A DNA stretch of 11,014 nucleotides from an uncultured Veillonella sp. GTDB taxonomy: Bacteria > Bacillota > Negativicutes > Veillonellales > Veillonellaceae. Location of the stretch: positions 1-11,014 of the forward strand of contig NZ_CAJLUB010000054.1 in assembly GCF_905209685.1 (NCBI RefSeq). The letters are read 5' to 3'. The notes beneath the pieces were generated by a model. The model saw nothing but the letters and a program-made list of their open reading frames with translations. It made no database searches and was not told the origin of the DNA. Position numbers and translations under genes: made by a program. This document shows, piece after piece, positions 1-7,029 of this stretch; the first letter of the stretch is position 1, and every line of letters starts with the position of its first letter.

Positions 1-403
1 TAAAATAGACAATCACGCCCCATACCAAGAAGGCAATCAAAGCCACTAATGGTGATAAAGCAATTAGAACTCCTAGTCCTGTAGCTACCCCACGACCACC
101 TTTAAAGCCTAAGAAAATAGACCAGTTATGGCCCATCATAGCAAGGATACCACCTAAGATCATATACATAGGTCCATAAGAGGACAACAATACAACCCCA
201 GCTGCCCCTTTTAAAGCATCACAGAGAAATACTGGTAATGCAGCTTTTAGACCTATAACGCGATACGTATTAGTAGCACCTATATTTTTAGAACCGTATT
301 GACGTACATCTGTATTAAAGAAGGTCTTGCCAATAATTAGGCCACTAGGAATTGAACCAATAAGGTATGCCAACACAGCATATACAATAATCATAATATC
401 CAT
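1..403 (-). CDS. plsY: Acyl-phosphate:glycerol-3-phosphate acyltransferase PlsY (partial, C-terminus outside window)
   Basis: Integral membrane enzyme that transfers an acyl group from acyl-phosphate to sn-glycerol-3-phosphate, giving lysophosphatidic acid, the first step of phospholipid synthesis in most bacteria. The visible 134 codons begin MDIMIIVYAVLAYLIGSIPS. They hold the three family signatures: GSIPSG near residue 17, GSKNIGATN near residue 37, and GHNWSIFLGFKGGRGVAT near residue 92, which contains the phosphate-binding glycine-rich stretch. Hydrophobic segments separate the motifs, as in the usual multi-pass topology. Family members are about 200 aa, so roughly the last third lies beyond position 1. 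The ATG shares its A with the der stop codon (TAATG), which indicates translational coupling. The product then feeds PlsC, encoded upstream at 3741-4361. Identification is secure; only the 3' end is missing. Confidence 0.95.
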   Translation of the reverse strand, partial: MDIMIIVYAVLAYLIGSIPSGLIIGKTFFNTDVRQYGSKNIGATNTYRVIGLKAALPVFLCDALKGAAGVVLLSSYGPMYMILGGILAMMGHNWSIFLGFKGGRGVATGLGVLIALSPLVALIAFLVWGVIVYF

Positions 404-1737
404 TAGTCTTCATCATCTCGTTTCTTACCACGCAATACTAAACGAATTGGTGTTCCTTCAAAACCGAAAGACTCACGCAATCTATTTTCTAAGAAACGCA
501 TATATGAGAAGTGAATTAACTCTGGTTCATTTACAAACAAAATAAATGTAGGTGGTTTAACACTAGCTTGCGTCATATAGTAAATTTTTGGAATTCTGCC
601 ATTACGAGAAGGTACAGGATTTACTGTTTGAGCATCTTGTAACAATTGATTTAATGTACCTGTAGACACGCGACGATATTGTTGTTCAGATACAAACTTA
701 AGCATATCTGCTAAACGGTGTATACGTTGTTTTGTAAGTGCTGAAGCAAATAGAATTGGAGCAAATTGCAAGAAACCTAATTCATCATAAATATCTTCAG
801 TAAAGCGCAATGTTGTTTTGTCATCTTTTTCAATAAGATCCCATTTATTAACAACAATAATTACACCCTTGCCTGCTTCATAAGCATAGCCAGCAATTTT
901 CTTATCTTGTTCTGTAACACCATCTTGCGCATCAAGAACAAGAACGACGATATCTGAACGGTCTACAGAGCGCAAGGAACGAACAATACTATATCGTTCA
1001 ACAGCTTCTTCGATTTTAGACTTACGACGCATACCTGCTGTGTCAATAAGAACAAACTTTTGATCGCCATGAGTCCAATATGTATCGATAGAGTCACGTG
1101 TTGTGCCTGCTACATCAGATACGATTACACGATCTTGACCCAATAAGGCATTAGTCAAAGAAGATTTGCCTACATTAGGACGACCAATAACTGCGACATG
1201 AATGGTATCTTCGTCATCAACATTTGTCCCAACTGGAGGGAAATGTTTAACCGTATCATCTAATAAGTCGCCTAAATTCATTAAGTTCTTAGCGGAAATA
1301 CCGATAGGATCACCTAAGCCAAGATTGTAGAATTCATAAATATTAGGTTCCTGATTAACACTGTCAATTTTGTTAACAACTAATACTACAGGTTTACCAC
1401 TAGCACGTAAGATATTAGCTACCTCTTCATCAGCAGGTACAATACCTTGTTTGCCATCTACCACAAATAAGATTACATCTGCCTCTTCAATAGCCAATTC
1501 AGCTTGTAATCGCATCATCTTAGGAATGACATGACTATTATCTGTAATAAATTCGATGCCGCCTGTATCGATCATTGTAAATTCACGATTTAACCACTCT
1601 GCGTCAAAGTAAATACGATCCCGTGTTACACCAGGGATATCTTCAACGATAGAGATCCGTTTATTAACAATGGCATTAAAAAGTGTAGATTTCCCTACAT
1701 TTGGACGACCTACAACGGCCACTAATGGTTTTGCCAT
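403..1737 (-). CDS. der: Ribosome biogenesis GTPase Der (EngA)
   Basis: Essential tandem GTPase that acts in late assembly of the 50S ribosomal subunit. At 444 aa it is of normal family length. It has two complete GTPase domains and a C-terminal KH-like domain. Domain 1 has a P-loop GRPNVGKS at 10-17, DTGG at 57-60, NKID at 122-125 and SAK at 148-150. Domain 2 has GRPNVGKS at 185-192, DTAG at 232-235, NKWD at 297-300 and SAL at 332-334. The KH-like part spans about 350-437 and ends in a basic-acidic tail (GKKRDDED). The ATG is preceded by a GAGGTG ribosome binding site (1743-1748). It is the first gene after the terminator at 1802-1836, so it starts a new unit with plsY, most likely from the promoter at 1774-1803. 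In B. subtilis der also lies near cmk and an S1 gene. Confidence 0.97.
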   Translation of the reverse strand: MAKPLVAVVGRPNVGKSTLFNAIVNKRISIVEDIPGVTRDRIYFDAEWLNREFTMIDTGGIEFITDNSHVIPKMMRLQAELAIEEADVILFVVDGKQGIVPADEEVANILRASGKPVVLVVNKIDSVNQEPNIYEFYNLGLGDPIGISAKNLMNLGDLLDDTVKHFPPVGTNVDDEDTIHVAVIGRPNVGKSSLTNALLGQDRVIVSDVAGTTRDSIDTYWTHGDQKFVLIDTAGMRRKSKIEEAVERYSIVRSLRSVDRSDIVVLVLDAQDGVTEQDKKIAGYAYEAGKGVIIVVNKWDLIEKDDKTTLRFTEDIYDELGFLQFAPILFASALTKQRIHRLADMLKFVSEQQYRRVSTGTLNQLLQDAQTVNPVPSRNGRIPKIYYMTQASVKPPTFILFVNEPELIHFSYMRFLENRLRESFGFEGTPIRLVLRGKKRDDED

Positions 1738-1773
1738 GGTTTCACCTCATTATCTAATCTAATACATTACTAT

Positions 1774-1803
1774 ATTTTATCATATTCTACGTATAGTACG
1801 CAA
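1774..1803 (-). promoter_or_regulatory. Putative sigma-A promoter of der-plsY
   Basis: On the minus strand TTGCGT (1798-1803) is followed by an 18-nt spacer and TAAAAT (1774-1779), with a TG one base before the -10 (extended -10). The -35 overlaps the T-run of the upstream operon's terminator. Transcription would start near 1767, leaving a leader of about 30 nt before der. This is a consensus match only; the terminator upstream makes a separate promoter likely. Confidence 0.5.
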
Positions 1804-1836
1804 AAAGGCTAACCAAGGAAACCTTGGTTAGCCTTT
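1802..1836 (-). terminator. Rho-independent terminator of the scpA-to-ispH-S1 operon
   Basis: A perfect 15-bp inverted repeat (arms 1804-1818 and 1822-1836) surrounds a 3-nt AAA/TTT loop. Read on the minus strand the hairpin is followed by TTTTTG. It lies 15 nt after the stop codon of the fusion gene, as expected for the end of that operon. On the plus strand the downstream tail is only TTTATAT, so it should work mainly for minus-strand transcripts. Confidence 0.92.
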
Positions 1837-1851
1837 ATATTAGACAATGAA

Positions 1852-3750
1852 TTATTCAGCGTCTTCTGCAGTTTCTTTTGCTTCCATCAATTCAGTTAAA
1901 GCCAAGCCCAATTTCTTTTCATCTTTGTTAAGAGAAATGATTTTAACTTCAACTTCTTGACCACGGTTTAAGTAATCTTCAACTTTCGCATTACGTTGTT
2001 TTGTAATTTGAGAAATGTGAAGTAAACCTTGGATGTCGTCGTTAACAGCTACGAATGCACCATAAGCTACCAAACGAACAACTTTACCGTTGATAACATC
2101 GCCAACGTGCAATGTTTCTTCAGCTACGTCCCATGGGCTCTTAGATAAAGCTTTTAAGGACAAGGATAATTTGTTGCTTTCAGCGTCGAAGGATTGTAAT
2201 TTAACTTCGATTTCTTGACCAACGGAAAGAACATCTTCCACTTTTTTAATTTTTTGCCAAGAAATGTCGGAAATGTGAAGTAAACCTTCAATACCGCCGA
2301 TATCTACGAAAGCACCATAAGGCATGATTTTACGAACGATACCTTTATAGTTGTCGCCAACGTTGATGTTTTTCAATGCTTCAGCTAATTTAGCTTGACG
2401 TTCTACTTCCAATACTGCACGACGGGAAAGAACCAAACGGTTTTTCTTTTCGTCGATTTCAAGTACTTTAGCTTCGAATTCTGTACCAACCAAGTTGTCC
2501 AAGGATTTTACGAAATGAACATCACCTTGGGACAATGGAATGAAACCACGAAGGGATTTAACTGTTACTACCAAACCTGCTGGGATAGCATCAATACCTT
2601 TACATACGATAGCTTCATCTTTTTCTTGTGCTTCGATAACATATTGCCAATCTTCATCTTTAGCCAAGCGAGTCATGGAAAGATAAATAGGATTATCTTC
2701 TTTGATGTGGTTCATGATAACTGCTTTAATTTCATCACCATTTTTCAACACATCTTTGGCAGATTCTGGTGCTGGATAAGAAATTTCAGTTCTGTTCAAA
2801 ATGGCTTCAGTTTTGTAGCCAAAAGATACATATGCGCGTTCATCTTCAACTTGAACTACTGTACCTTCTACAACGTTCCCTTTCTTAAATTCTTCTTGAC
2901 CTTCTGCTGCTAATAATTCTGCAAAATCTTTCATTGTCTCAATGACCTCCTTAATAATCCAGTCGGGAGTCGATGCTCCTGCTGTAACTCCTACCGTCTG
3001 TACTCGGTTAAACCATTCCAGTTGTAATTCAGTAGAAGTTTCAATGTGATATGTTGTACATCCAACGTCACGACAAACCTCTGCCAATCGGTTTGTATTG
3101 CCGCTGTTCTTACCGCCTATCACTATCATAAGATCTACATTACGTGCTAAGTCAACGGCAGAGTTCTGTCGTTCTTGCGTTGCATTGCATATCGTTTTGA
3201 AAATCTTAAGATTCTTAGATTTTTTCTCTAATATCTCTATTATACTGTTAAATTTGAATTGTGAAAAGGTAGTTTGTACAACAACGCCCATTTTTTCCAC
3301 AATTTGTAGTTTTTCGGCGGATTCTTCATCTTCGATGATTATTCCTTTGTTATTTGCCCATAAATTGATACTTTTGACCTCAGGATGGTTTTTTTCGCCT
3401 AAAATCACCAATGTCATGCCATCTTCAATGACAGACTTAGCATCTTGTTGCGCTTTTTTTACATGAGGACATGTAGCATCTAAAATATGTAAGCCCTTTT
3501 CTTCGGCTTCAGCGTAAATGGCAGGACCTACACCATGAGATCTAATAATCATAGTTCCTTCATCAATATCAGCAACCTCTTGAATGGGGCTTACACCTTT
3601 ACTTTCTAAGCGCCCTACAACTTGAGGATTGTGAATGATAGGACCTAATGTATAACTTTTACCCTCGCTATTGGCAGCTTCATCAGCCATGTCAACAGCT
3701 CGTTTTACGCCATAGCAAAAGCCGTGGTTTTCAGCCAAAATTATTTCCAT
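1852..3750 (-). CDS. ispH-rpsA: IspH (HMBPP reductase) fused to a four-domain ribosomal protein S1-like protein
   Basis: Bifunctional 632-aa protein. Residues 1 to about 275 are 4-hydroxy-3-methylbut-2-enyl diphosphate reductase, the [4Fe-4S] enzyme of the last MEP-pathway step, which makes IPP and DMAPP. The cluster cysteines C12, C94 and C188 are present. So are the substrate-binding H41, H72 and H122, the catalytic E124 of NHPEV, SGNTNRL (216-222) and the C-terminal GASTPDW (258-264). Residues from about 290 to 620 form four S1 (OB-fold) repeats, beginning near 290, 378, 465 and 549; the last two carry the clear YGAFV...GLLHIS signature. The protein ends in an acidic tail. Such fusions are known in Clostridia and Negativicutes, so an intact reading frame is expected and no frameshift is seen. 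The ATG lies inside the last codons of plsC (10-nt overlap), with AGGAGA upstream as ribosome binding site. Codon use differs between the halves, and a strong internal ribosome binding site precedes M273. Confidence 0.95.
   Translation of the reverse strand: MEIILAENHGFCYGVKRAVDMADEAANSEGKSYTLGPIIHNPQVVGRLESKGVSPIQEVADIDEGTMIIRSHGVGPAIYAEAEEKGLHILDATCPHVKKAQQDAKSVIEDGMTLVILGEKNHPEVKSINLWANNKGIIIEDEESAEKLQIVEKMGVVVQTTFSQFKFNSIIEILEKKSKNLKIFKTICNATQERQNSAVDLARNVDLMIVIGGKNSGNTNRLAEVCRDVGCTTYHIETSTELQLEWFNRVQTVGVTAGASTPDWIIKEVIETMKDFAELLAAEGQEEFKKGNVVEGTVVQVEDERAYVSFGYKTEAILNRTEISYPAPESAKDVLKNGDEIKAVIMNHIKEDNPIYLSMTRLAKDEDWQYVIEAQEKDEAIVCKGIDAIPAGLVVTVKSLRGFIPLSQGDVHFVKSLDNLVGTEFEAKVLEIDEKKNRLVLSRRAVLEVERQAKLAEALKNINVGDNYKGIVRKIMPYGAFVDIGGIEGLLHISDISWQKIKKVEDVLSVGQEIEVKLQSFDAESNKLSLSLKALSKSPWDVAEETLHVGDVINGKVVRLVAYGAFVAVNDDIQGLLHISQITKQRNAKVEDYLNRGQEVEVKIISLNKDEKKLGLALTELMEAKETAEDAE
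2932..2952 (-). promoter_or_regulatory. Candidate internal ribosome binding site and start codon for a separate S1 product
   Basis: Inside the fusion gene the minus strand reads AAGGAGGT (2945-2952), ten bases, then ATG (2932-2934). The ATG is in frame and is codon 273, exactly between the IspH and S1 parts. Initiation here would give a 360-aa four-repeat S1 protein starting MKDFAELLAAEG, close to the size of free Firmicute S1 homologues such as YpfD. The AAG GAG GTC codons also encode ordinary IspH C-terminal residues (KEV), so chance is possible. The spacing is slightly longer than optimal. Confidence 0.5.
3239..3267 (-). promoter_or_regulatory. Weak candidate internal promoter within ispH
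   Basis: On the minus strand a perfect TATAAT (3239-3244) lies 17 nt downstream of TTTTCA (3262-3267, four of six -35 bases). It sits in the IspH coding part, about 300 nt before the internal ATG at 2934, and could make a transcript for the S1 half alone. In AT-rich coding DNA such matches arise often by chance. Confidence 0.2.
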
Positions 3751-4361
3751 AAAGTCTCCTCTATACGATTTTCATGATAAGAATCTATCATGCGTTGAAT
3801 TTCACCTTTCACACGATCATTAACTTCTTTTATTGCTTCCGGTGTAGGCTTTGCTTTACTTACAGGAACTTGTTTACCAATAATACATGCGACTTGATTT
3901 TTCTTCATATTATGAGATCCAATAATCGCAACTGGTGTAATGCCAATACCCGTACGCAACGCAATGGATGCGGCTCCATCATGGAATCTACCAAGTTTTC
4001 CACTCTTTTGTCGATTTCCTTCGGCAAATATACCTAGCACCTTATTATCTTTCAATAAACCTAATGCATGACGTATAGCTACCTTATCGATGGCTCCACG
4101 GTTTAGAGGAAACGCACCAAGCCAAGTACAGAAAAATCGAGAAATAGGATTTACAAATAACTCCTGCTTTGCCATAAAGTGCACATGTCTTGGTAATGCA
4201 TACCCACAAATAGGTGGATCATTATTACTCAAATGATTTGGTACAACAATAACGGGACCTTCCATAGGGAAATTATCACGACCGTATACCTTTAATCCAT
4301 ATCCGACTTTATAACGCAACCAAAAGGCAGTACGCCAAAGCCATGTAGAAAATTTATTCAT
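3741..4361 (-). CDS. plsC: 1-acyl-sn-glycerol-3-phosphate acyltransferase (PlsC family)
   Basis: Membrane-associated acyltransferase that converts lysophosphatidic acid to phosphatidic acid, the step after PlsY. At 206 aa it is a typical short PlsC. The catalytic HX4D box is NHLSNNDP with H43 and D48. The second block GAFPLNRG lies at 82-89, the third IFAEGNRQKSG at 111-121, and the valine/proline block ITPVAIIG at 141-148. The third block has Ala where most homologues have Pro (FPEGTR-type); the Glu and Gly are kept. A hydrophobic stretch around 35-41 precedes the active site. The ATG is one base after the cmk stop (TAAGATG), with AGGAGC as ribosome binding site. The gene ends inside the start of ispH. 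Acyl donor (ACP or CoA) cannot be told from sequence. Confidence 0.9.
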   Translation of the reverse strand: MNKFSTWLWRTAFWLRYKVGYGLKVYGRDNFPMEGPVIVVPNHLSNNDPPICGYALPRHVHFMAKQELFVNPISRFFCTWLGAFPLNRGAIDKVAIRHALGLLKDNKVLGIFAEGNRQKSGKLGRFHDGAASIALRTGIGITPVAIIGSHNMKKNQVACIIGKQVPVSKAKPTPEAIKEVNDRVKGEIQRMIDSYHENRIEETLWK

Positions 4362-4362
4362 C

Positions 4363-5037
4363 TTAGATTCGCTCCTGTACTAGATGCAATATATGTTCCA
4401 CTGTTTCATCAAAAGTCATATTACTAGAATCCACAACAATGGCATCCTCAACACATACAAGTGGAGATTCATCACGATTTTTATCCATTTCATCGCGACT
4501 TTCTACGTTCTTTTTAATGTCTTCTAATGGTTGTTCATTAGAAGTACCTTGAACTTCAAGCCATCTACGTTTAGCTCGTGCATCTACAGAAGCAGTTAAA
4601 TATATTTTCAATTCTGCATTCGGTAATACAACAGAACCTATATCACGACCATCTAAAATAACACCACCAACAGCTGCCATTGCTTGTTGACGTTCAACTA
4701 AGTATTCACGTACCCCTTTATAAGAAGCAATGGTTGATACATTTTCATTGATTTGTTGTTGTCGAATTAAATCAGTTACATCCTGACCTTTTACATACAC
4801 TTTACAAGCACTTGCCGTAGGCTCTAGTGTTAAATCTAATGAAGGGAGTAAAGCCTCAACCTCCTTTTGATTGTTAACATCTACATGACTATCAAGGACA
4901 GCCCATGTAACGCCTCGATACATAGCACCTGTATCAATATATAAATAACCTAATTCATTAGCCACTACCTTTGAAATACTACTTTTACCAGCCCCTGCAG
5001 GACCATCAATAGCAATGGCAATTTTTTTAGTATTCAT
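4363..5037 (-). CDS. cmk: Cytidylate kinase (CMP/dCMP kinase)
   Basis: Cytosolic nucleoside monophosphate kinase that phosphorylates CMP and dCMP with ATP, recycling cytidine nucleotides from RNA turnover and phospholipid synthesis. At 224 aa it is of usual length. Visible motifs are the P-loop GPAGAGKSS (12-20), DTGAMYRG (35-42), LDGRDIGSVVLPNA (128-141), the lid region with RRWLE around 157-161, the RD pair at 181-182, and NRDESPL at 187-193. The SD-like AGAGG before its ATG overlaps the stop codon of the upstream flavoprotein gene (8-nt gap), so the two are probably coupled. The neighbouring S1-domain gene matches the widespread cmk-rpsA association seen in E. coli and B. subtilis. Confidence 0.96.
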   Translation of the reverse strand: MNTKKIAIAIDGPAGAGKSSISKVVANELGYLYIDTGAMYRGVTWAVLDSHVDVNNQKEVEALLPSLDLTLEPTASACKVYVKGQDVTDLIRQQQINENVSTIASYKGVREYLVERQQAMAAVGGVILDGRDIGSVVLPNAELKIYLTASVDARAKRRWLEVQGTSNEQPLEDIKKNVESRDEMDKNRDESPLVCVEDAIVVDSSNMTFDETVEHILHLVQERI

Positions 5038-5045
5038 AATAACCT

Positions 5046-6293
5046 CTATTCTTCATCACCATGTACAGCATGCATAGCCGCTACATAACCAGTGGAAAAA
5101 GCGGCTTGTAAATTATAGCCACCCGTAAAGGCATCAATATCCAATACCTCACCGGCACCATATAAACCTTTCACTAATTTAGATTCCATTGTTTTTGGAC
5201 TAAATTCTTTTAACGAGATTCCCCCTGCTGTAACAATGGCTTCTGCCACCGGACGCAATTCCTTAACGGTTAATGTCATATGCTGTAACACATGACATAA
5301 GCGCAAACGTTCTTCTTTTGTGATTTGATTAATGGGTTTACTTGGATCTAATTCAGCAAGCTTTATAACAATAGGAATAAGATTTACCGGCAGTAAATCC
5401 TTCATTCCATTAGACAATTGTTTCTTAGAATATAAATCAAAATCTTTTTGTAACCGCTTATCTAATACTTCTGCAGTTAATGCAGGCTTAAGATTTATTT
5501 CAATAGTAATTTGAGGATTTTTCTTACGCAATAATTTACCTACCGTATGACTTAACGACAAGATGGTAGGACCTGTAAGGCCGAAATGGGTAAACATCAT
5601 TTCCCCAAATTGCTTGGCCTGTACCTTATTTTTAGAAATTACGGATACCTCAACATTACGAAGGCTAAGCCCCATAATATCCTTCACCCAAGATTCCTCA
5701 GTTACAATTGGCACCAACGATGGTCTAATATCCGTAATGGTATGCCCTATTTTCTTAGCTAAGGTATATCCATCACCAGTCGAACCTGTTAAAGGATAAG
5801 AAGCACCACCAGTACATATAATAGCAGCATCACAAGCATATTGTTCTTTATCTGTTGTGACACCCACTACTCGATCATCTTTTACAGTAATAGATGTAAC
5901 AGGTTCATTTAAATGAACTTGAACATTATACTTTTTTAGGATTTTCATGAACGTATTGCGTACTTCTAGAGCGGAATCAGATTCAGGGAATACGCGCCCG
6001 CCACGTTCTACCTTAGTTTTCAACCCCCAACTATGTAATAGTTCAAGCAAGTCTTCATTACTAAAGCGTTCATAAGCACCGTAGAGGAACTTACCATTAC
6101 CTGGCGTATTTTTAATGAACTCGGCCATATCTGCATTATTTGTAATATTACAGCGACCTTTACCAGTAATCCCCATCTTCTTACCAACCATATTCATTTT
6201 TTCAAGTAATATGACACGAGCACCTTCACGACCTGCTATAACTGCCGCCATAAGACCTGCCGCACCACCACCAATGACTATGATTTGTTTCAT
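5046..6293 (-). CDS. NAD(P)/FAD-dependent oxidoreductase, HI0933/YhiN (BaiN-like) family
   Basis: Predicted cytosolic flavoprotein of 415 aa, the normal length for the family. The N-terminal dinucleotide-binding motif is GGGAAG (8-13) followed by acidic E31 for the FAD ribose. Other family blocks are GKKMGITGKGRCNITN (37-52), the second nucleotide-contact segment TGGASYPLTGSTGDGY (161-176), FTHFGLTGP (234-242), PKTMESK (366-372) and the C-terminal GEVLDIDAFTGGYNLQ (381-396). The physiological substrate is not established for most members. BaiN from Clostridium scindens was linked to bile-acid reduction, but that role cannot be assumed here. Its ATG overlaps the rluB stop (ATGA), and the gene lies inside the operon, so expression is tied to rRNA modification and nucleotide genes. 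No clear signal peptide or transmembrane segment is seen. Confidence 0.88.
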   Translation of the reverse strand: MKQIIVIGGGAAGLMAAVIAGREGARVILLEKMNMVGKKMGITGKGRCNITNNADMAEFIKNTPGNGKFLYGAYERFSNEDLLELLHSWGLKTKVERGGRVFPESDSALEVRNTFMKILKKYNVQVHLNEPVTSITVKDDRVVGVTTDKEQYACDAAIICTGGASYPLTGSTGDGYTLAKKIGHTITDIRPSLVPIVTEESWVKDIMGLSLRNVEVSVISKNKVQAKQFGEMMFTHFGLTGPTILSLSHTVGKLLRKKNPQITIEINLKPALTAEVLDKRLQKDFDLYSKKQLSNGMKDLLPVNLIPIVIKLAELDPSKPINQITKEERLRLCHVLQHMTLTVKELRPVAEAIVTAGGISLKEFSPKTMESKLVKGLYGAGEVLDIDAFTGGYNLQAAFSTGYVAAMHAVHGDEE

Positions 6294-7018
6294 TTCTTAT
6301 CAGTCCCCAACGCTTTAAGTGCTTTAACCTCTCTAATAGTAAGTTGACGAGAAGCACCACGTTTTACACCGCCCAATGTGAGACCTGCATAAGCAATACG
6401 TTTTAAGTTATGAATGCGATACCCAAAGTGTTCAAACATACGACGAACTTGGCGATTACGACCTTCATGAATTGTAATCTCTACTTCATGAACACCGTTA
6501 TGATCGTCAAAACCTAAGTCTACAATTATAGCAGGTGCTGTCATTCCATCTTCAAGTTTAACGCCATTGGCAATGACTTGTAAATCTTCATCACGAACGC
6601 GACCTTTAATGCGCACTTCATAGGTTTTTTCTACACCTTTAGATGGATGTGTTAAGTTTTGTGCTAACTCACCATCATTGGTAAGTAATAATAAACCTTC
6701 AGTATATAAATCGAGACGACCAATAGGATAAATGCGTTTAGATTCATTTTTAATATAATCTAAAACAGTTTCTCGACCTTGAGGGTCAGATACAGATGTA
6801 ATGACGCCCTTTGGTTTATTTAACAAGTAATATACAGGTTTCTCTTGAGCTAATAATTGGCCATTAACCTTAACCTTATCTTTTTGAGGGTCAATTTTAA
6901 CGCCTAGCTCAGTTACCTTGCGGCCATTAACTTGAACTTTCCCCTCCGTAATTAATTCTTCTGCCTTACGTCGTGATGCAACACCACAACTAGCAATAAA
7001 TTTTTGTAATCGTTCCAT
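6290..7018 (-). CDS. rluB: 23S rRNA pseudouridine synthase, RsuA/RluB/E/F family
   Basis: Isomerises a uridine in rRNA to pseudouridine; next to scpAB the B. subtilis RluB (YpuL) type acting on 23S rRNA is the best guess. With the start chosen here the protein is 242 aa. It has an S4 RNA-binding domain (about 1-60, MERLQKFIASCGVASRRKAE) and a catalytic domain with LLNKPKG at 65-71. The GRLD block (100-103) carries the catalytic Asp103 and continues YTEGLLLLTNDG. EGRNRQVRRM lies at 185-194. An open frame continues upstream to a TTG at 7060, but that would overlap scpB by 41 nt. The ATG at 7018 has AGAAGGA just before it and begins exactly at the S4 domain. It follows the scpB stop by one base. 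The exact target uridine is not shown by sequence. Confidence 0.93.
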   Translation of the reverse strand: MERLQKFIASCGVASRRKAEELITEGKVQVNGRKVTELGVKIDPQKDKVKVNGQLLAQEKPVYYLLNKPKGVITSVSDPQGRETVLDYIKNESKRIYPIGRLDLYTEGLLLLTNDGELAQNLTHPSKGVEKTYEVRIKGRVRDEDLQVIANGVKLEDGMTAPAIIVDLGFDDHNGVHEVEITIHEGRNRQVRRMFEHFGYRIHNLKRIAYAGLTLGGVKRGASRQLTIREVKALKALGTDKK

Positions 7019-7029
7019 ATTATCCTTCT
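7016..7029 (-). promoter_or_regulatory. Ribosome binding site deciding the rluB start
   Basis: AGAAGGA (7023-7029, minus strand) lies four bases before ATG at 7016-7018 and overlaps the end of scpB. It supports the ATG over the upstream in-frame TTG at 7058-7060. Confidence 0.7.

Noticed and set aside
2395..2913. Open frame of 172 codons on the plus strand opposite the S1 half
   Set aside because: It is antisense to a strongly conserved coding region. The exclusive use of GAA on the other strand gives TTC (Phe) runs, which explains the Phe-rich, stop-free frame. No ribosome binding site or domain is seen.
2966..2979. Small GGAG-CATCGA-CTCC hairpin upstream of the internal ribosome binding site, as a possible translation switch
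   Set aside because: Only four base pairs, and it encodes the conserved GASTPDW region of IspH, so chance is the simpler explanation.
3098..3466. Open frame of 122 codons on the plus strand opposite ispH
   Set aside because: Antisense shadow of conserved IspH blocks, with low-complexity hydrophobic composition and no start signals.
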